Shown here one piece after another: positions 1 to 7,820 of a stretch of DNA of 19,886 nucleotides; within the stretch, counting starts at the first letter, position 1, and the number at the start of each line of letters is the position of its first letter. The DNA comes from RGIG4576 sp045656705 (GTDB lineage Bacteria > Bacteroidota > Bacteroidia > Bacteroidales > Muribaculaceae): positions 1 through 19,886 of the forward strand of contig JAZORR010000015.1 in assembly GCA_045656705.1 (NCBI GenBank), given 5' to 3'. The notes under the pieces are model-generated. The model worked only from the letters and a program-made list of their open reading frames with translations, was not told the origin of the DNA and did no database searches. A program made the position numbers and the translations under genes.

Positions 1-273
1 ACACTTCTTGCCGTTAATTTCTTGCAAGTCTACTACTTCATCAATACCAGTCAATGTCTTTTTACCATCTACATTGGTATAAACTTCGTAGTAAAGTTTA
101 TCCACTGAAAGACCGTCGCTGATAGCACGGCTTGCAGCACCCTCATCGCTTAGCGATACGTTGAACTTAGCCTTCATCTTGCCACCTAATTCAGGAGCAA
201 CGGCATCGTCCGAACATGATGTTGAGCATACTAATGCAGTAGCACCCAACAAAGAGAATAATACCTTTTTCAT
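1..273 (-). CDS. Surface lipoprotein, fimbrillin-like (DUF6562-like), 5' part only
   Basis: The gene starts at the ATG complementary to 271-273 and runs off the left edge, so only 91 codons are visible. The product begins with a lipoprotein signal peptide (MKKVLFSLLGATALVCSTSC); Cys20 would be the lipidated residue. The next residues, Ser-Asp-Asp, fit the acidic lipoprotein export signal known to send Bacteroidetes lipoproteins to the cell surface. The mature part has an ASRAISDG segment (Arg49) and then a beta-rich LYYEVY segment, as in Mfa/FimA-like fimbrillins and DUF6562 proteins. Arg49 lies about where P. gingivalis FimA is cut by gingipain, but that parallel is inference. A close paralogue begins at 19517 on the other strand. 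The lipoprotein call is firm; the family name is from memory of similar sequences and less certain. Confidence 0.8.
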   Translation of the reverse strand, partial: MKKVLFSLLGATALVCSTSCSDDAVAPELGGKMKAKFNVSLSDEGAASRAISDGLSVDKLYYEVYTNVDGKKTLTGIDEVVDLQEINGKKC

Positions 274-372
274 AAACGCGTTTTTTAAATTAATAAGTTA
301 TTTAATTAAAATTTATTTGTTTCAATATCTGATTTTACCAAAGCATAATATACCTTAAGATAATTAATCACG

Positions 373-380
373 CAAAGTTA
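373..380 (-). promoter_or_regulatory. Probable -7 box (TAACTTTG) for the left lipoprotein gene
   Basis: On the minus strand this reads TAACTTTG, matching the Bacteroidetes -7 consensus TAnnTTTG, about 100 bases before the start codon at 273. I see no TTTG-type -33 element at the expected 19-21 bp spacing, so the assignment rests on the -7 box alone. Confidence 0.45.
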
Positions 381-518
381 ATAAATAAAAAAATACCCCA
401 CCTTTTACCAGTATTAAATTTTGTTAAATTGGGGGGGTAACAGCAGCAAATATTTTCAAAATAAGACATATTGAACAAAATTCGGAGAAATAGAACAGTT
501 TTATTATGTGAGGTGAGA

Positions 519-539
519 GGAGTGAGAAATTAGAAGTTT
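519..539 (+). repeat. Degenerate copy of a short intergenic repeat
   Basis: GGAGTGAGAAATTAGAAGTT at 519-538 is nearly identical to the repeat at 18793-18815, which reads GGAGTGAGGAATTAGGAGTT and continues with T; the visible differences are two G/A changes. It lies in the porU upstream region about 18 kb from the other copies. Two similar 20-mers in non-coding DNA suggest a dispersed intergenic repeat family rather than chance, but the copy is short. Confidence 0.5.
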
Positions 540-624
540 GAAGTGGGTGGATAATGAGGAAATAACGATAATTTCTGCAATATTTTTACAGGTTTATCGT
601 TATCAAAATAATATACATTAAATT

Positions 625-3600
625 ATGACAATAAAACAATCATATATTTCGGCTATATTAGCCTCGTTCATCGCAATTATTGCTCTATGGTATGCACCTT
701 CGGCTTACGCTCTGCCAGCTGATAGTTATGCCAAGGAGTCGGTACTCGCTAAAGGCAATTGGGTGAAGGTGAAAGTGAGTGAAGATGGTGGTATTCAGCA
801 CATTTCACCATCTAAATTGAAGGAATGGGGATTTGCCAATCCTTCGGCTGTGAAAATCTTCGGTTACGGGGGTGCTCCTATTTCACATTTACTCAATGGT
901 GACCAAATAGATGACCTCGTGCAAGTGCCTACTTATCGCAATGGTAACAACATATATTTCTATGCACAAAGTGTAACTACTTGGCGTACTGACAACCTTA
1001 TCCCATATGTGCAATACCAACACCCTTATGCTACTGAGGCATATTATTTCATCACCGACCGTAGCGACATAGATCCTCTCACTATCAGCGAGGTAGACGC
1101 TACTCCTCAAAGCGGTGGCAAAGAAATCAGCACCTACACTGCTCGCACTTTTCACGAGAAAGAACTCACCTCTCCTGCCGAATCGGGTAATTTTATGCTT
1201 GGCGAAGATTTCCGTTTCACATCATCACGCGAATATTCAATAACTTTGCCAGGATATATCGACAATACTCCTGTGCTTATACTCACATCATTCGGAGCAA
1301 AAGTGACCGGAGGAACAGGACTGATTTCGTTCACTGCCAATGGCAAAGAAATTGAAACTTCGGAAAGCGATAAAATCACTCCAATAGAATCGAATAATGG
1401 TGCGTTTTTACGACTTATTCGCACTCTAAAGACTGTGCAACTCATAGAAAACAATCTGCGATTGGGCGTAAAATTCACCACATCGGGTTCGGCAACAATA
1501 GCCAATCTCGACTATATCACATTGAACTACACTGCCAAGATTTCGGTGGGCAGATTCCGTACAGAGAAAGAAACATCTACGCAAGACGTTATCGTTATCA
1601 ACGACGAAATAGTAGACGACAAATTACAATTGTGGGATGTGACCACCCCTCACTCACCATTCGCCATAAAAGGCAATCGCGAAGGCAAAATAGTGAAATT
1701 CTCACCCAGTCAAAAGGGACATCGCGAATATGTGAGTTTCTCTACAAATTGGTCGACTCCATCGCCACAAATGGTGGAGAAAGTGAGCAACCAAAGTATT
1801 CATAGCGAGGCAACTCCCGATATGATTATCATCACGCCAACAGAATACAAGGCACAGGCTCAACGCATTGCCGATTTGCACCTGATGCTCGATTCTATGC
1901 GTGTGCTTGTGGTGGAAGAAACGAAGGTTTTCAACGAATTTTCTTCGGGCACACCCGATTTTATGGCCTATCGCAAGATGGCAAAGATGTTTTACGATCG
2001 CGGAGCAGATAGCACAGGCCATCGATTGGGATACATCTTGCTATTTGGTCGAGGCACTTATGACAATCGCAAACTTTCATCTACTATAAAGGCGTTGAAG
2101 TATCCAATGCTTCTCACTTGGCAAACCGATAGCGGACTCAACGAAATAGACTCATACTCTACCGATGACATTTTAGGACAACTCGAAGATGGCGCAGGCA
2201 ACGATTTTTCAAACGATCATCTAAGCATAGCCGTGGGGCGTATGCCCGTGAAGAGTGTGACCGAAGCAAAAAATGTGGTGGACAAACTATATGCCTACAC
2301 CACAAAACAAGATTTCGGCACTTGGAAAAATAATGTAATGATCATAGCCGACGATATGAACAGCGGCATTCATATGGAGCAAGCCGATGCCGTGATAGAA
2401 GGTCACAAGACCAACGGAGGCGAAAGTTATGTGTACAATCGCATATATCTTGATGCTTTCCCGCTTGAAAATTCGGGATCGGGACGCTCATTCCCCGAGG
2501 CAAGAAAGAAGATGTTCCAGAAACTCAACGAAGGTGTGCTATACCTCAATTACATCGGTCACTCAGGTAATTACGCATGGACAGGCGACGGACTCCTCAC
2601 CTTCAACGACATCAACTCGATGTATCTGAAGCACTACCCTCTAATGCTCACTGCATCGTGCGAATTCACCCGACTCGACAAGGCCGAAGAAACAGGAGGT
2701 GAAACCCTTTTCCTCAATCCTCGAGGCGGAGCTATTGCACTATTCACCACAGCACGACAAGTGTATATCAGCGATAACGGAATGCTTAATAAGAGTATTT
2801 CACGATATATGTTTGCACGCGACAAAAACGGCAAGCACTATCGCATAGGTGACATACTTCGTCACGGCAAAAATAGCATTGGCAACAACACCAACAAACT
2901 CAAGTATTTCCTTGTGGGAGACCCTGCATTACGTCTCGCCTACCCTACTTATGGAGTGAAACTTGAGTCGATCAACGGAAAGCCTGTGAGCAGCGACAAT
3001 ATGCCTATATTTCAAGCACGCCAATCTATCACACTCAAAGGTTCAATCACCGACAGCAATGGCAAGGTGGCAACTGACTTTAATGGGGCCATCATCCCTA
3101 CCCTCTACGACATCGAAGAGAATGTAGAAACACATGGTTATAGTGCAGGTAGCGAAGAAGGTAAAGTGTATAATTATCTCGACCGTTCAAACAAACTTTC
3201 TATCGCAAAAGATTCGGTTATCAACGGCGAATTCACCGTGACTGTGGCTATTCCTTCGGAAATAAACGCTCCATCTCAATACGACAACTACACCCCTGCT
3301 ATGCTTAATTTCTATGCAAACAGCGTAGACGGCATAGAGGCAAATGGCAATAACGAGCAATTCTATATCTATGGTTACGATACAGAAGCCGATACCGACA
3401 CCATAGGCCCTACCATCGAACTATTTGCACTCAATTCACAATCATTTGCCGACGGCGATCAAGTGAATGAATCGCCACTTGTGATGGCACTAATACACGA
3501 CGAAAATGGCATCAACCTGTCAAATAGCGGTATCGGTCATCAAATGACATTATTGCTCGACAACAATATTTCTTACTCAGATGTGGCATCGTATTACACC

Positions 3601-4065
3601 CCCGACTTCACATCGGTGGGCAACAAAGGCTCAATCAACTACAGTCTGTCCGACCTCAGCGAAGGCGAACACACGCTACGCCTAAAAGTGTGGGATACAT
3701 TCAACAATTCATCAGAAAAGACCATCACCTTCAATGTGGTGAACGGATTGAAACCCGAAATGCACGATGTGTATGCCGTGGGCAATCCAGCCAAAGAAGA
3801 TGCAAAATTCTATATCAAGCACAATCGCCCCGATGCACTTATCACAGTCACACTATATGTGTATGACCTTATGGGACGCTTGGTGTGGAGTACACAAGAA
3901 AGTGGAAAGAGCGATATGTTCACCTCATTCCCTATCACTTGGAACTTGACCGACCAATCAGGTCGCAGAGTGCCTCGTGGCATATATGTGTATAAAGCAG
4001 GTATATCCACCGACGGAGTGCAAGAAACCACAAAAGCAAAGAAAATAGCAGTAGCTGCCGAATAA
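625..4065 (+). CDS. porU: PorU, type IX secretion C-terminal signal peptidase/sortase (C25 family)
   Basis: PorU is the outer-membrane cysteine peptidase that removes the C-terminal signal of type IX cargo and links the cargo to lipopolysaccharide. The 1146-residue product is close to the P. gingivalis length. It starts with a Sec signal peptide (residues 1-29, cleavage after AYA). A beta-rich N-terminal region leads to a gingipain-like C25 domain at about 395-773, with His646 in YIGHSG and Cys679 in TASCEF as the likely catalytic pair. The conserved stretches GGAIALFTTAR and VGDPALRL close the domain. The last 90 residues or so (from about 1055) form an Ig-like C-terminal domain with GNPA and RGIYVYK segments, as in type IX CTDs, which PorU retains. 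The ATG at 625 gives a complete signal peptide. In P. gingivalis porU lies next to porV; here a kinase gene follows 17 bases later instead. Confidence 0.93.
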   Translation: MTIKQSYISAILASFIAIIALWYAPSAYALPADSYAKESVLAKGNWVKVKVSEDGGIQHISPSKLKEWGFANPSAVKIFGYGGAPISHLLNGDQIDDLVQVPTYRNGNNIYFYAQSVTTWRTDNLIPYVQYQHPYATEAYYFITDRSDIDPLTISEVDATPQSGGKEISTYTARTFHEKELTSPAESGNFMLGEDFRFTSSREYSITLPGYIDNTPVLILTSFGAKVTGGTGLISFTANGKEIETSESDKITPIESNNGAFLRLIRTLKTVQLIENNLRLGVKFTTSGSATIANLDYITLNYTAKISVGRFRTEKETSTQDVIVINDEIVDDKLQLWDVTTPHSPFAIKGNREGKIVKFSPSQKGHREYVSFSTNWSTPSPQMVEKVSNQSIHSEATPDMIIITPTEYKAQAQRIADLHLMLDSMRVLVVEETKVFNEFSSGTPDFMAYRKMAKMFYDRGADSTGHRLGYILLFGRGTYDNRKLSSTIKALKYPMLLTWQTDSGLNEIDSYSTDDILGQLEDGAGNDFSNDHLSIAVGRMPVKSVTEAKNVVDKLYAYTTKQDFGTWKNNVMIIADDMNSGIHMEQADAVIEGHKTNGGESYVYNRIYLDAFPLENSGSGRSFPEARKKMFQKLNEGVLYLNYIGHSGNYAWTGDGLLTFNDINSMYLKHYPLMLTASCEFTRLDKAEETGGETLFLNPRGGAIALFTTARQVYISDNGMLNKSISRYMFARDKNGKHYRIGDILRHGKNSIGNNTNKLKYFLVGDPALRLAYPTYGVKLESINGKPVSSDNMPIFQARQSITLKGSITDSNGKVATDFNGAIIPTLYDIEENVETHGYSAGSEEGKVYNYLDRSNKLSIAKDSVINGEFTVTVAIPSEINAPSQYDNYTPAMLNFYANSVDGIEANGNNEQFYIYGYDTEADTDTIGPTIELFALNSQSFADGDQVNESPLVMALIHDENGINLSNSGIGHQMTLLLDNNISYSDVASYYTPDFTSVGNKGSINYSLSDLSEGEHTLRLKVWDTFNNSSEKTITFNVVNGLKPEMHDVYAVGNPAKEDAKFYIKHNRPDALITVTLYVYDLMGRLVWSTQESGKSDMFTSFPITWNLTDQSGRRVPRGIYVYKAGISTDGVQETTKAKKIAVAAE

Positions 4066-4082
4066 AGAAACTTATAAAAAAA

Positions 4083-5474
4083 ATGAAAATATACATAAAA
4101 ACATCGCCAGCGTCGGCACTTGAAAGTATCAATGTGGTAGACAAACCTTTAGGAGCTGGAGGACAAGGATGCGTGCATAACATTCGTACCTCTAAATATG
4201 CCGATTATTGTCTAAAAATATACAAGGATCAAAATGCTGCACAGAAGGAGTATGATCGCATCGCGTTTATGGTGCAAAACCCTCCACGCAACATCATAGG
4301 TGCCAACAATTTCCGTATTTGTTGGCCAGTGGCTCTTGCCTTTAATTCAAGTAAGCAATTTATCGGATATGTGATGCCATTGGCGTTTCCCGAAAGTAGA
4401 GACTTGCTCATTTTATCTTCTTACAACGCCAAACCTATAGATCAACAAGCACGATACAAGAAATATACTGCTTGGCACAATAAATATGAACGATTTACCG
4501 ATGTAGGTCTCAAAAATCGCATCAAGATGCTATGCAATTGGGCTATAGCACTCTATGCCATTCACGAAACCGACAAATATGTAATCGTGGACCTAAAACC
4601 ACAAAATGTAATGGCTACTGCGACGGGAAAAATCTCGATTGTAGACACCGACTCGTTCCAAATTTCACAAAATGGACGCATTCTATTCCCCGCTACAGCT
4701 TTTACACCCGATTACTTAGCACCCGAAGGCAAAACATTGCACCAAAACAATATGCCTTTTACCGAATCGTGCGACTGCTTTGCCGCTGCAGTTATATTCT
4801 ACACCATCCTTATGGGTACACACCCATATAGCGGTACTATTCTCAAATACCCTTATGACAAATATGTAACACTTGAGGAATGCATATCGCAGGGGTTATT
4901 TGCTTTTGGCGACAAGAAGCAATATATCACGTTCCACTCAGGATTAAATCTGCACAAAAACTTCCACAATCTGCCTTTGAAAATCCAACAACTTTTCATT
5001 CGCGCATTTGGAAGTATTCCTTCCAATCGTCCCACTATGGAAGAATGGGGGAAGGCCTTGTATGAGGCTGCTGGCGATAGCGTAAAAATCACTACCACAA
5101 CAGTGAAACCTGCAACAACAAGCACAACATCAACAACAAGCACAATCACTCGCACCAGAACGACGAGAGTAGCTCCTACCACAACGACAACACCCGTCTC
5201 TACTTACACGCCACGCTCAAACGCCTCAAGATATAATACCGTTAGCAAAAAGCCCGACAATCACTTAGTGTGGGCTATTCTTACCACAATATTATGCTGC
5301 TTGCCTACTGGTATTGTAGCCATAGTAAAAGCGTGCAAAGTGAATACGCTATGGTATCAAGGATTACACGACGAAGCCATTAAAGCTTCTGAAGATGCAA
5401 AGAAATGGAGCATATACGGCGTCATCTTGTACTTCATCTTCACAGTACTTATGATGATAACGTCTGCTTATTGA
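4083..5474 (+). CDS. Ser/Thr kinase-like protein fused to a CD225/dispanin-like membrane domain
   Basis: Residues about 18-330 form a eukaryotic-like kinase fold resembling the COG4248-type kinases often called helix-hairpin-helix kinases. Visible are a glycine loop GAGGQGCV (24-31), Lys45 in the CLKIY strand, Glu56 as candidate alpha-C glutamate, the catalytic loop VDLKPQN (Asp170, Lys172, Asn175), Asp188 in VDTDSF replacing DFG, and LAPE at 212-215. It is a non-RD kinase (Val before the catalytic Asp) and looks active. A Thr/Ser-rich linker (about 337-388, low-complexity ACA/ACC codons) leads to a 75-residue tail with two hydrophobic segments, LVWAILTTILCCLPTGIVAI and a C-terminal helix, which match the CD225/dispanin pattern and closely resemble the next gene. 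The kinase should be anchored at the inner membrane. Substrate unknown. TerY-like and PP2C partners, common for this kinase type, are absent nearby. Domain calls are firm; the role is open. Confidence 0.85.
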   Translation: MKIYIKTSPASALESINVVDKPLGAGGQGCVHNIRTSKYADYCLKIYKDQNAAQKEYDRIAFMVQNPPRNIIGANNFRICWPVALAFNSSKQFIGYVMPLAFPESRDLLILSSYNAKPIDQQARYKKYTAWHNKYERFTDVGLKNRIKMLCNWAIALYAIHETDKYVIVDLKPQNVMATATGKISIVDTDSFQISQNGRILFPATAFTPDYLAPEGKTLHQNNMPFTESCDCFAAAVIFYTILMGTHPYSGTILKYPYDKYVTLEECISQGLFAFGDKKQYITFHSGLNLHKNFHNLPLKIQQLFIRAFGSIPSNRPTMEEWGKALYEAAGDSVKITTTTVKPATTSTTSTTSTITRTRTTRVAPTTTTTPVSTYTPRSNASRYNTVSKKPDNHLVWAILTTILCCLPTGIVAIVKACKVNTLWYQGLHDEAIKASEDAKKWSIYGVILYFIFTVLMMITSAY

Positions 5475-5518
5475 TAATTTTTCTGCAAATATTCGCATTT
5501 TATTCAGAAATTATAGTT

Positions 5519-5525
5519 TACTTTG
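5519..5525 (+). promoter_or_regulatory. Possible weak -7 box before the CD225 gene
   Basis: TACTTTG followed by C resembles the -7 consensus TAnnTTTG but is one base short between TA and TTTG. It lies 34 bases before the ATG at 5560 in an 85-base AT-rich gap. No -33 element is evident, so read-through from the kinase gene is equally possible. Confidence 0.3.
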
Positions 5526-5559
5526 CACTAACAATTAACAAATAAAACAAAAAAACATT

Positions 5560-5820
5560 ATGCGTAAGCCAGATAATTATTTAGTGTGGGCTATTCTCAC
5601 CACAGTATTATGTTGCCTTCCGTTTGGAGTAGTGGCTATTGTAAAAGCAAGTAAAGTAGACAGCCTTTGGGCTCAAGAACTTCACGAAGAAGCAATCCAA
5701 GCATCAAACGATGCAAAGAAATGGAGCATCATCGGTGCCGTGTGTGGTTTCATTGGATGTATCATCTATTTCGTTTGCATGTTCATCGTTGGATTTGCAA
5801 GTGCTATGGGCGAATTTTAA
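5560..5820 (+). CDS. Small CD225/dispanin-family membrane protein
   Basis: This 86-residue protein consists almost entirely of a CD225/dispanin-like unit: a first hydrophobic segment with a double cysteine (LVWAILTTVLCCLPFGVVAI), a conserved KASKVDSLWAQ turn, an alanine-rich amphipathic stretch ending in DAKKWSI, and a second membrane helix rich in Ile/Val/Phe. The family includes the animal IFITM proteins; bacterial members have no settled function. The first 56 residues or so align almost without gaps to the C-terminus of the upstream kinase, so the pair probably arose by duplication and fusion. Six bases separate it from the next gene, suggesting co-transcription. It may form hetero-oligomers with the kinase tail, which is inference. 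Confidence 0.85.
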   Translation: MRKPDNYLVWAILTTVLCCLPFGVVAIVKASKVDSLWAQELHEEAIQASNDAKKWSIIGAVCGFIGCIIYFVCMFIVGFASAMGEF

Positions 5821-5826
5821 TCACTT

Positions 5827-6198
5827 GTGAGACATAAAAAACTATTCATAATCATAATGATACCGATAATCATCGGTATCATTTATTATTTTTTCAGCCC
5901 CACCGAAGCCAAGTGGATGCCAAAGTGCATATTCAAGCTGCTCACAGGCTGGGACTGTGCTGCGTGTGGCAATCAGCGAGCCCTCCACGCCTTCCTTCAC
6001 GGGCATTTCTGTGAGGCCTTTCGTTATAACCCATTCTCTATCTTATCCATACCTTATCTCGCACTTGTGGCTTACACCACATTCTTCACATCGCCACTTG
6101 CAGTGCGATGGCGAAAGTATGTGCAGCATCGCATCACCATCCTCACCTACCTCGCATTGCTCATTATGTGGTGGATAGGTCGTAATATTTTTCTATAA
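5827..6198 (+). CDS. DUF2752 family membrane protein
   Basis: A 123-residue protein with a GTG start at 5827, six bases after the CD225 stop; an in-frame ATG at 5857 would give a version ten residues shorter. The N-terminus is a membrane helix after positive residues, followed by the diagnostic DUF2752 segment: a TGWDCAACGNQRA motif with a CxxCGxxRA core, then an amphipathic turn HGHFCEAFRYNPF and two more hydrophobic segments. The function of the family is unknown. The paired cysteines could bind metal or undergo redox chemistry, but this is not established. Its contact with a CD225 gene suggests the two act together in the inner membrane. Family call firm, start and role uncertain. Confidence 0.82.
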   Translation: MRHKKLFIIIMIPIIIGIIYYFFSPTEAKWMPKCIFKLLTGWDCAACGNQRALHAFLHGHFCEAFRYNPFSILSIPYLALVAYTTFFTSPLAVRWRKYVQHRITILTYLALLIMWWIGRNIFL

Positions 6199-6202
6199 AT
6201 CG

Positions 6203-6232
6203 CTAAATTTATTCCATAATTTAGTATCTTTG
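6203..6232 (+). promoter_or_regulatory. -7 box (TATCTTTG) with an abutting inverted repeat, upstream of the DUF4199 gene
   Basis: TATCTTTG at 6225-6232 matches the Bacteroidetes -7 consensus exactly and lies 37 bases before the ATG at 6269. Directly before it is a perfect 7-bp inverted repeat, CTAAATT (6203-6209) and AATTTAG (6218-6224), with an 8-base spacer. No clear -33 TTTG is present where expected; the repeat occupies that place and could be an operator. It could also be a weak hairpin ending the upstream operon. Confidence 0.55.
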
Positions 6233-6268
6233 CAAATTATATATAATATAATTATATAATTGCAGATT

Positions 6269-6814
6269 ATGAACAACGAAAAATCGGTTTTGAAATGTGG
6301 AGCAGAATATGGTCTATTCTTTGGGCTATACCTCTCAGCCACATTCTTATCTTTCATCTATAGCACAATGTCGCCATTCATCAGTATGGTGGGATTGGCT
6401 CTATTTTTAGGCACACCTATAGTGTTGGGCACTATTATGTATCAATACCATATGTCGCATCCCGAATCATCTTCGTTTTCATCGGTGTGGACTTGTGGTT
6501 CTACCACATTCGTGTTTGGAGCATTAATATGGGCCGCAGTTGCCTACACATGGCTCGAATACATCGAACCCGGCTTCATCATTACACAAGCCAAGGAGGC
6601 ACTTGCCTTATATGAGAGCAATGCCGAGCTCAAAAACTTAGATTTCACAAAGGCTTTACGCTTAGCCATCGAGAATAAAGACTTACCTACTCCTATCGAG
6701 TTCAGTCTGCAAATGTTATGGACATCTATCTCATTCGGTATGTTCACAGCACTTATCATCACTCCTTTTGTGCGACTTTTCAAGCCTAAAGCAAAAAGTA
6801 ACAACAACAAATAA
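6269..6814 (+). CDS. DUF4199 family integral membrane protein
   Basis: A 181-residue membrane protein. I chose the ATG at 6269; an upstream in-frame TTG at 6260 would add only three residues. It has the usual DUF4199 plan: three or four membrane helices (about residues 10-35, 38-60, 75-98 and 145-168 from this start), a polar insert of about 45 residues between helices three and four, and a basic tail (KPKAKSNNNK). The function is unknown. From what I recall of Bacteroidetes genomes, such genes often stand directly upstream of a DPM1/ArnC-like glycosyltransferase, as here (37-base gap), so a role in lipid-linked sugar or envelope metabolism is plausible but inferred. It is the first gene after the promoter at 6225. 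Confidence 0.75.
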   Translation: MNNEKSVLKCGAEYGLFFGLYLSATFLSFIYSTMSPFISMVGLALFLGTPIVLGTIMYQYHMSHPESSSFSSVWTCGSTTFVFGALIWAAVAYTWLEYIEPGFIITQAKEALALYESNAELKNLDFTKALRLAIENKDLPTPIEFSLQMLWTSISFGMFTALIITPFVRLFKPKAKSNNNK

Positions 6815-6851
6815 CAAGAATACAAATCATAGATAACAATAATATACACTT

Positions 6852-7808
6852 ATGGATATTTCGATAGTAGTTCCACTATACAACGAAGCAGAATCATTGC
6901 CAGAACTTACCGCATGGATTGAGCGCGTAATGAAAGAAAACAATTTCACTTACGAAATTTGGTTTATCAACGACGGCAGTACCGACGAATCGTGGGAAGT
7001 AATCAAAGAATTACAAAAGAAAAACGATTGCGTGAAGGGCGTTTGTTTCCGTCGTAATTATGGCAAATCACCAGCACTCAACACTGGTTTCCAACGCGTA
7101 CAAGGCGATGTGGTGATAACTATGGATGCCGACTTGCAAGATAGTCCCGACGAAATCCCTGAACTTTATCGAATGATCACAAAAGAGGGATACGACCTCG
7201 TGAGCGGATGGAAAAAGAAACGCTACGATCCACTTTCTAAGACTATCCCTACAAAACTATTCAATGCTACCGCACGCGCCGTGAGTGGCATCTATCTTCA
7301 CGACTTCAATTGTGGATTGAAAGCCTATCGCAAGAAGGTGGTAAAGCACATCGAGGTATATGGCGATATGCACCGATACATTCCTTTCCTTGCCAAAGCT
7401 GCTGGATTCAAGAAAATCGGCGAAAAGGTGGTCCAACACCAAGCACGCAAATATGGAATCACCAAATTCGGTCTCAATCGTTTCGTAAATGGCTATCTCG
7501 ACCTTGCCACACTATGGTTTCAAACTAAGTTTGGCATCAAGCCTATGCACTTCTTCGGATTGCTTGGTAGCTTGATGTTCTTACTCGGTCTCATTGCCGT
7601 GATCACTGTGGGGGTTACCAAACTATACAATATGTATGCAGGCAACCACTACACACTTGTTACCGACTCGCCATATTTCTACCTTTCGCTCACAGCGATG
7701 ATACTCGGCACACAATTGTTCCTCACCGGTTTCATTGGCGAGCTAATAGCTCGCAATGCACCCGAACGCAATCACTATGAGATAGAAGAAGAAATCAAGG
7801 GGAAATAA
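6852..7808 (+). CDS. Family 2 glycosyltransferase, DPM1/ArnC-like (polyprenyl-phosphate sugar transferase)
   Basis: A 318-residue enzyme predicted to move a sugar from a nucleotide donor to undecaprenyl phosphate on the cytoplasmic side of the inner membrane. The N-terminal GT-A domain starts with SIVVPLYNEAESLP, has FINDGSTD at 38-45, and the metal-binding and catalytic DADLQD at 92-97. A conserved KYGITKFGLNRF segment follows near residue 200. The C-terminus has two membrane helices (about 230-257 and 270-297), the layout of ArnC, GtrB and YkoT-type enzymes. The donor sugar cannot be read from sequence. It lies inside the gene run that starts at 6269 and is 12 bases from the next gene. Confidence 0.88.
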   Translation: MDISIVVPLYNEAESLPELTAWIERVMKENNFTYEIWFINDGSTDESWEVIKELQKKNDCVKGVCFRRNYGKSPALNTGFQRVQGDVVITMDADLQDSPDEIPELYRMITKEGYDLVSGWKKKRYDPLSKTIPTKLFNATARAVSGIYLHDFNCGLKAYRKKVVKHIEVYGDMHRYIPFLAKAAGFKKIGEKVVQHQARKYGITKFGLNRFVNGYLDLATLWFQTKFGIKPMHFFGLLGSLMFLLGLIAVITVGVTKLYNMYAGNHYTLVTDSPYFYLSLTAMILGTQLFLTGFIGELIARNAPERNHYEIEEEIKGK

Positions 7809-7820
7809 ATACTTACTAAT

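Larger units (their letters stand above)
274..624. other. Divergent intergenic region between the left lipoprotein and porU
   Basis: This 351-base AT-rich gap separates two divergent genes. It holds the minus-strand -7 box at 373-380, a run of seven G at 431-437, and a G-rich repeat-like stretch at about 511-560 that resembles a repeat near 18.8 kb. I find no clear TAnnTTTG promoter for porU and no convincing small gene. A short ORF at 161-358 lies mostly antisense to the lipoprotein gene and has no features of a real protein. Confidence 0.7.

Noticed and set aside
161..358. 65-codon plus-strand frame at the left end
   Set aside because: It is mostly antisense to the lipoprotein gene and then runs into its AT-rich promoter region.
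5091..5205. Tandem repeat or microsatellite in the kinase gene
   Set aside because: The ACA/ACC-rich stretch is an in-frame Thr/Ser linker with irregular units, adequately explained as low-complexity protein sequence.
6260..6268. TTG start for the DUF4199 gene
   Set aside because: An ATG three codons downstream is a better start and the extra residues add nothing recognisable.
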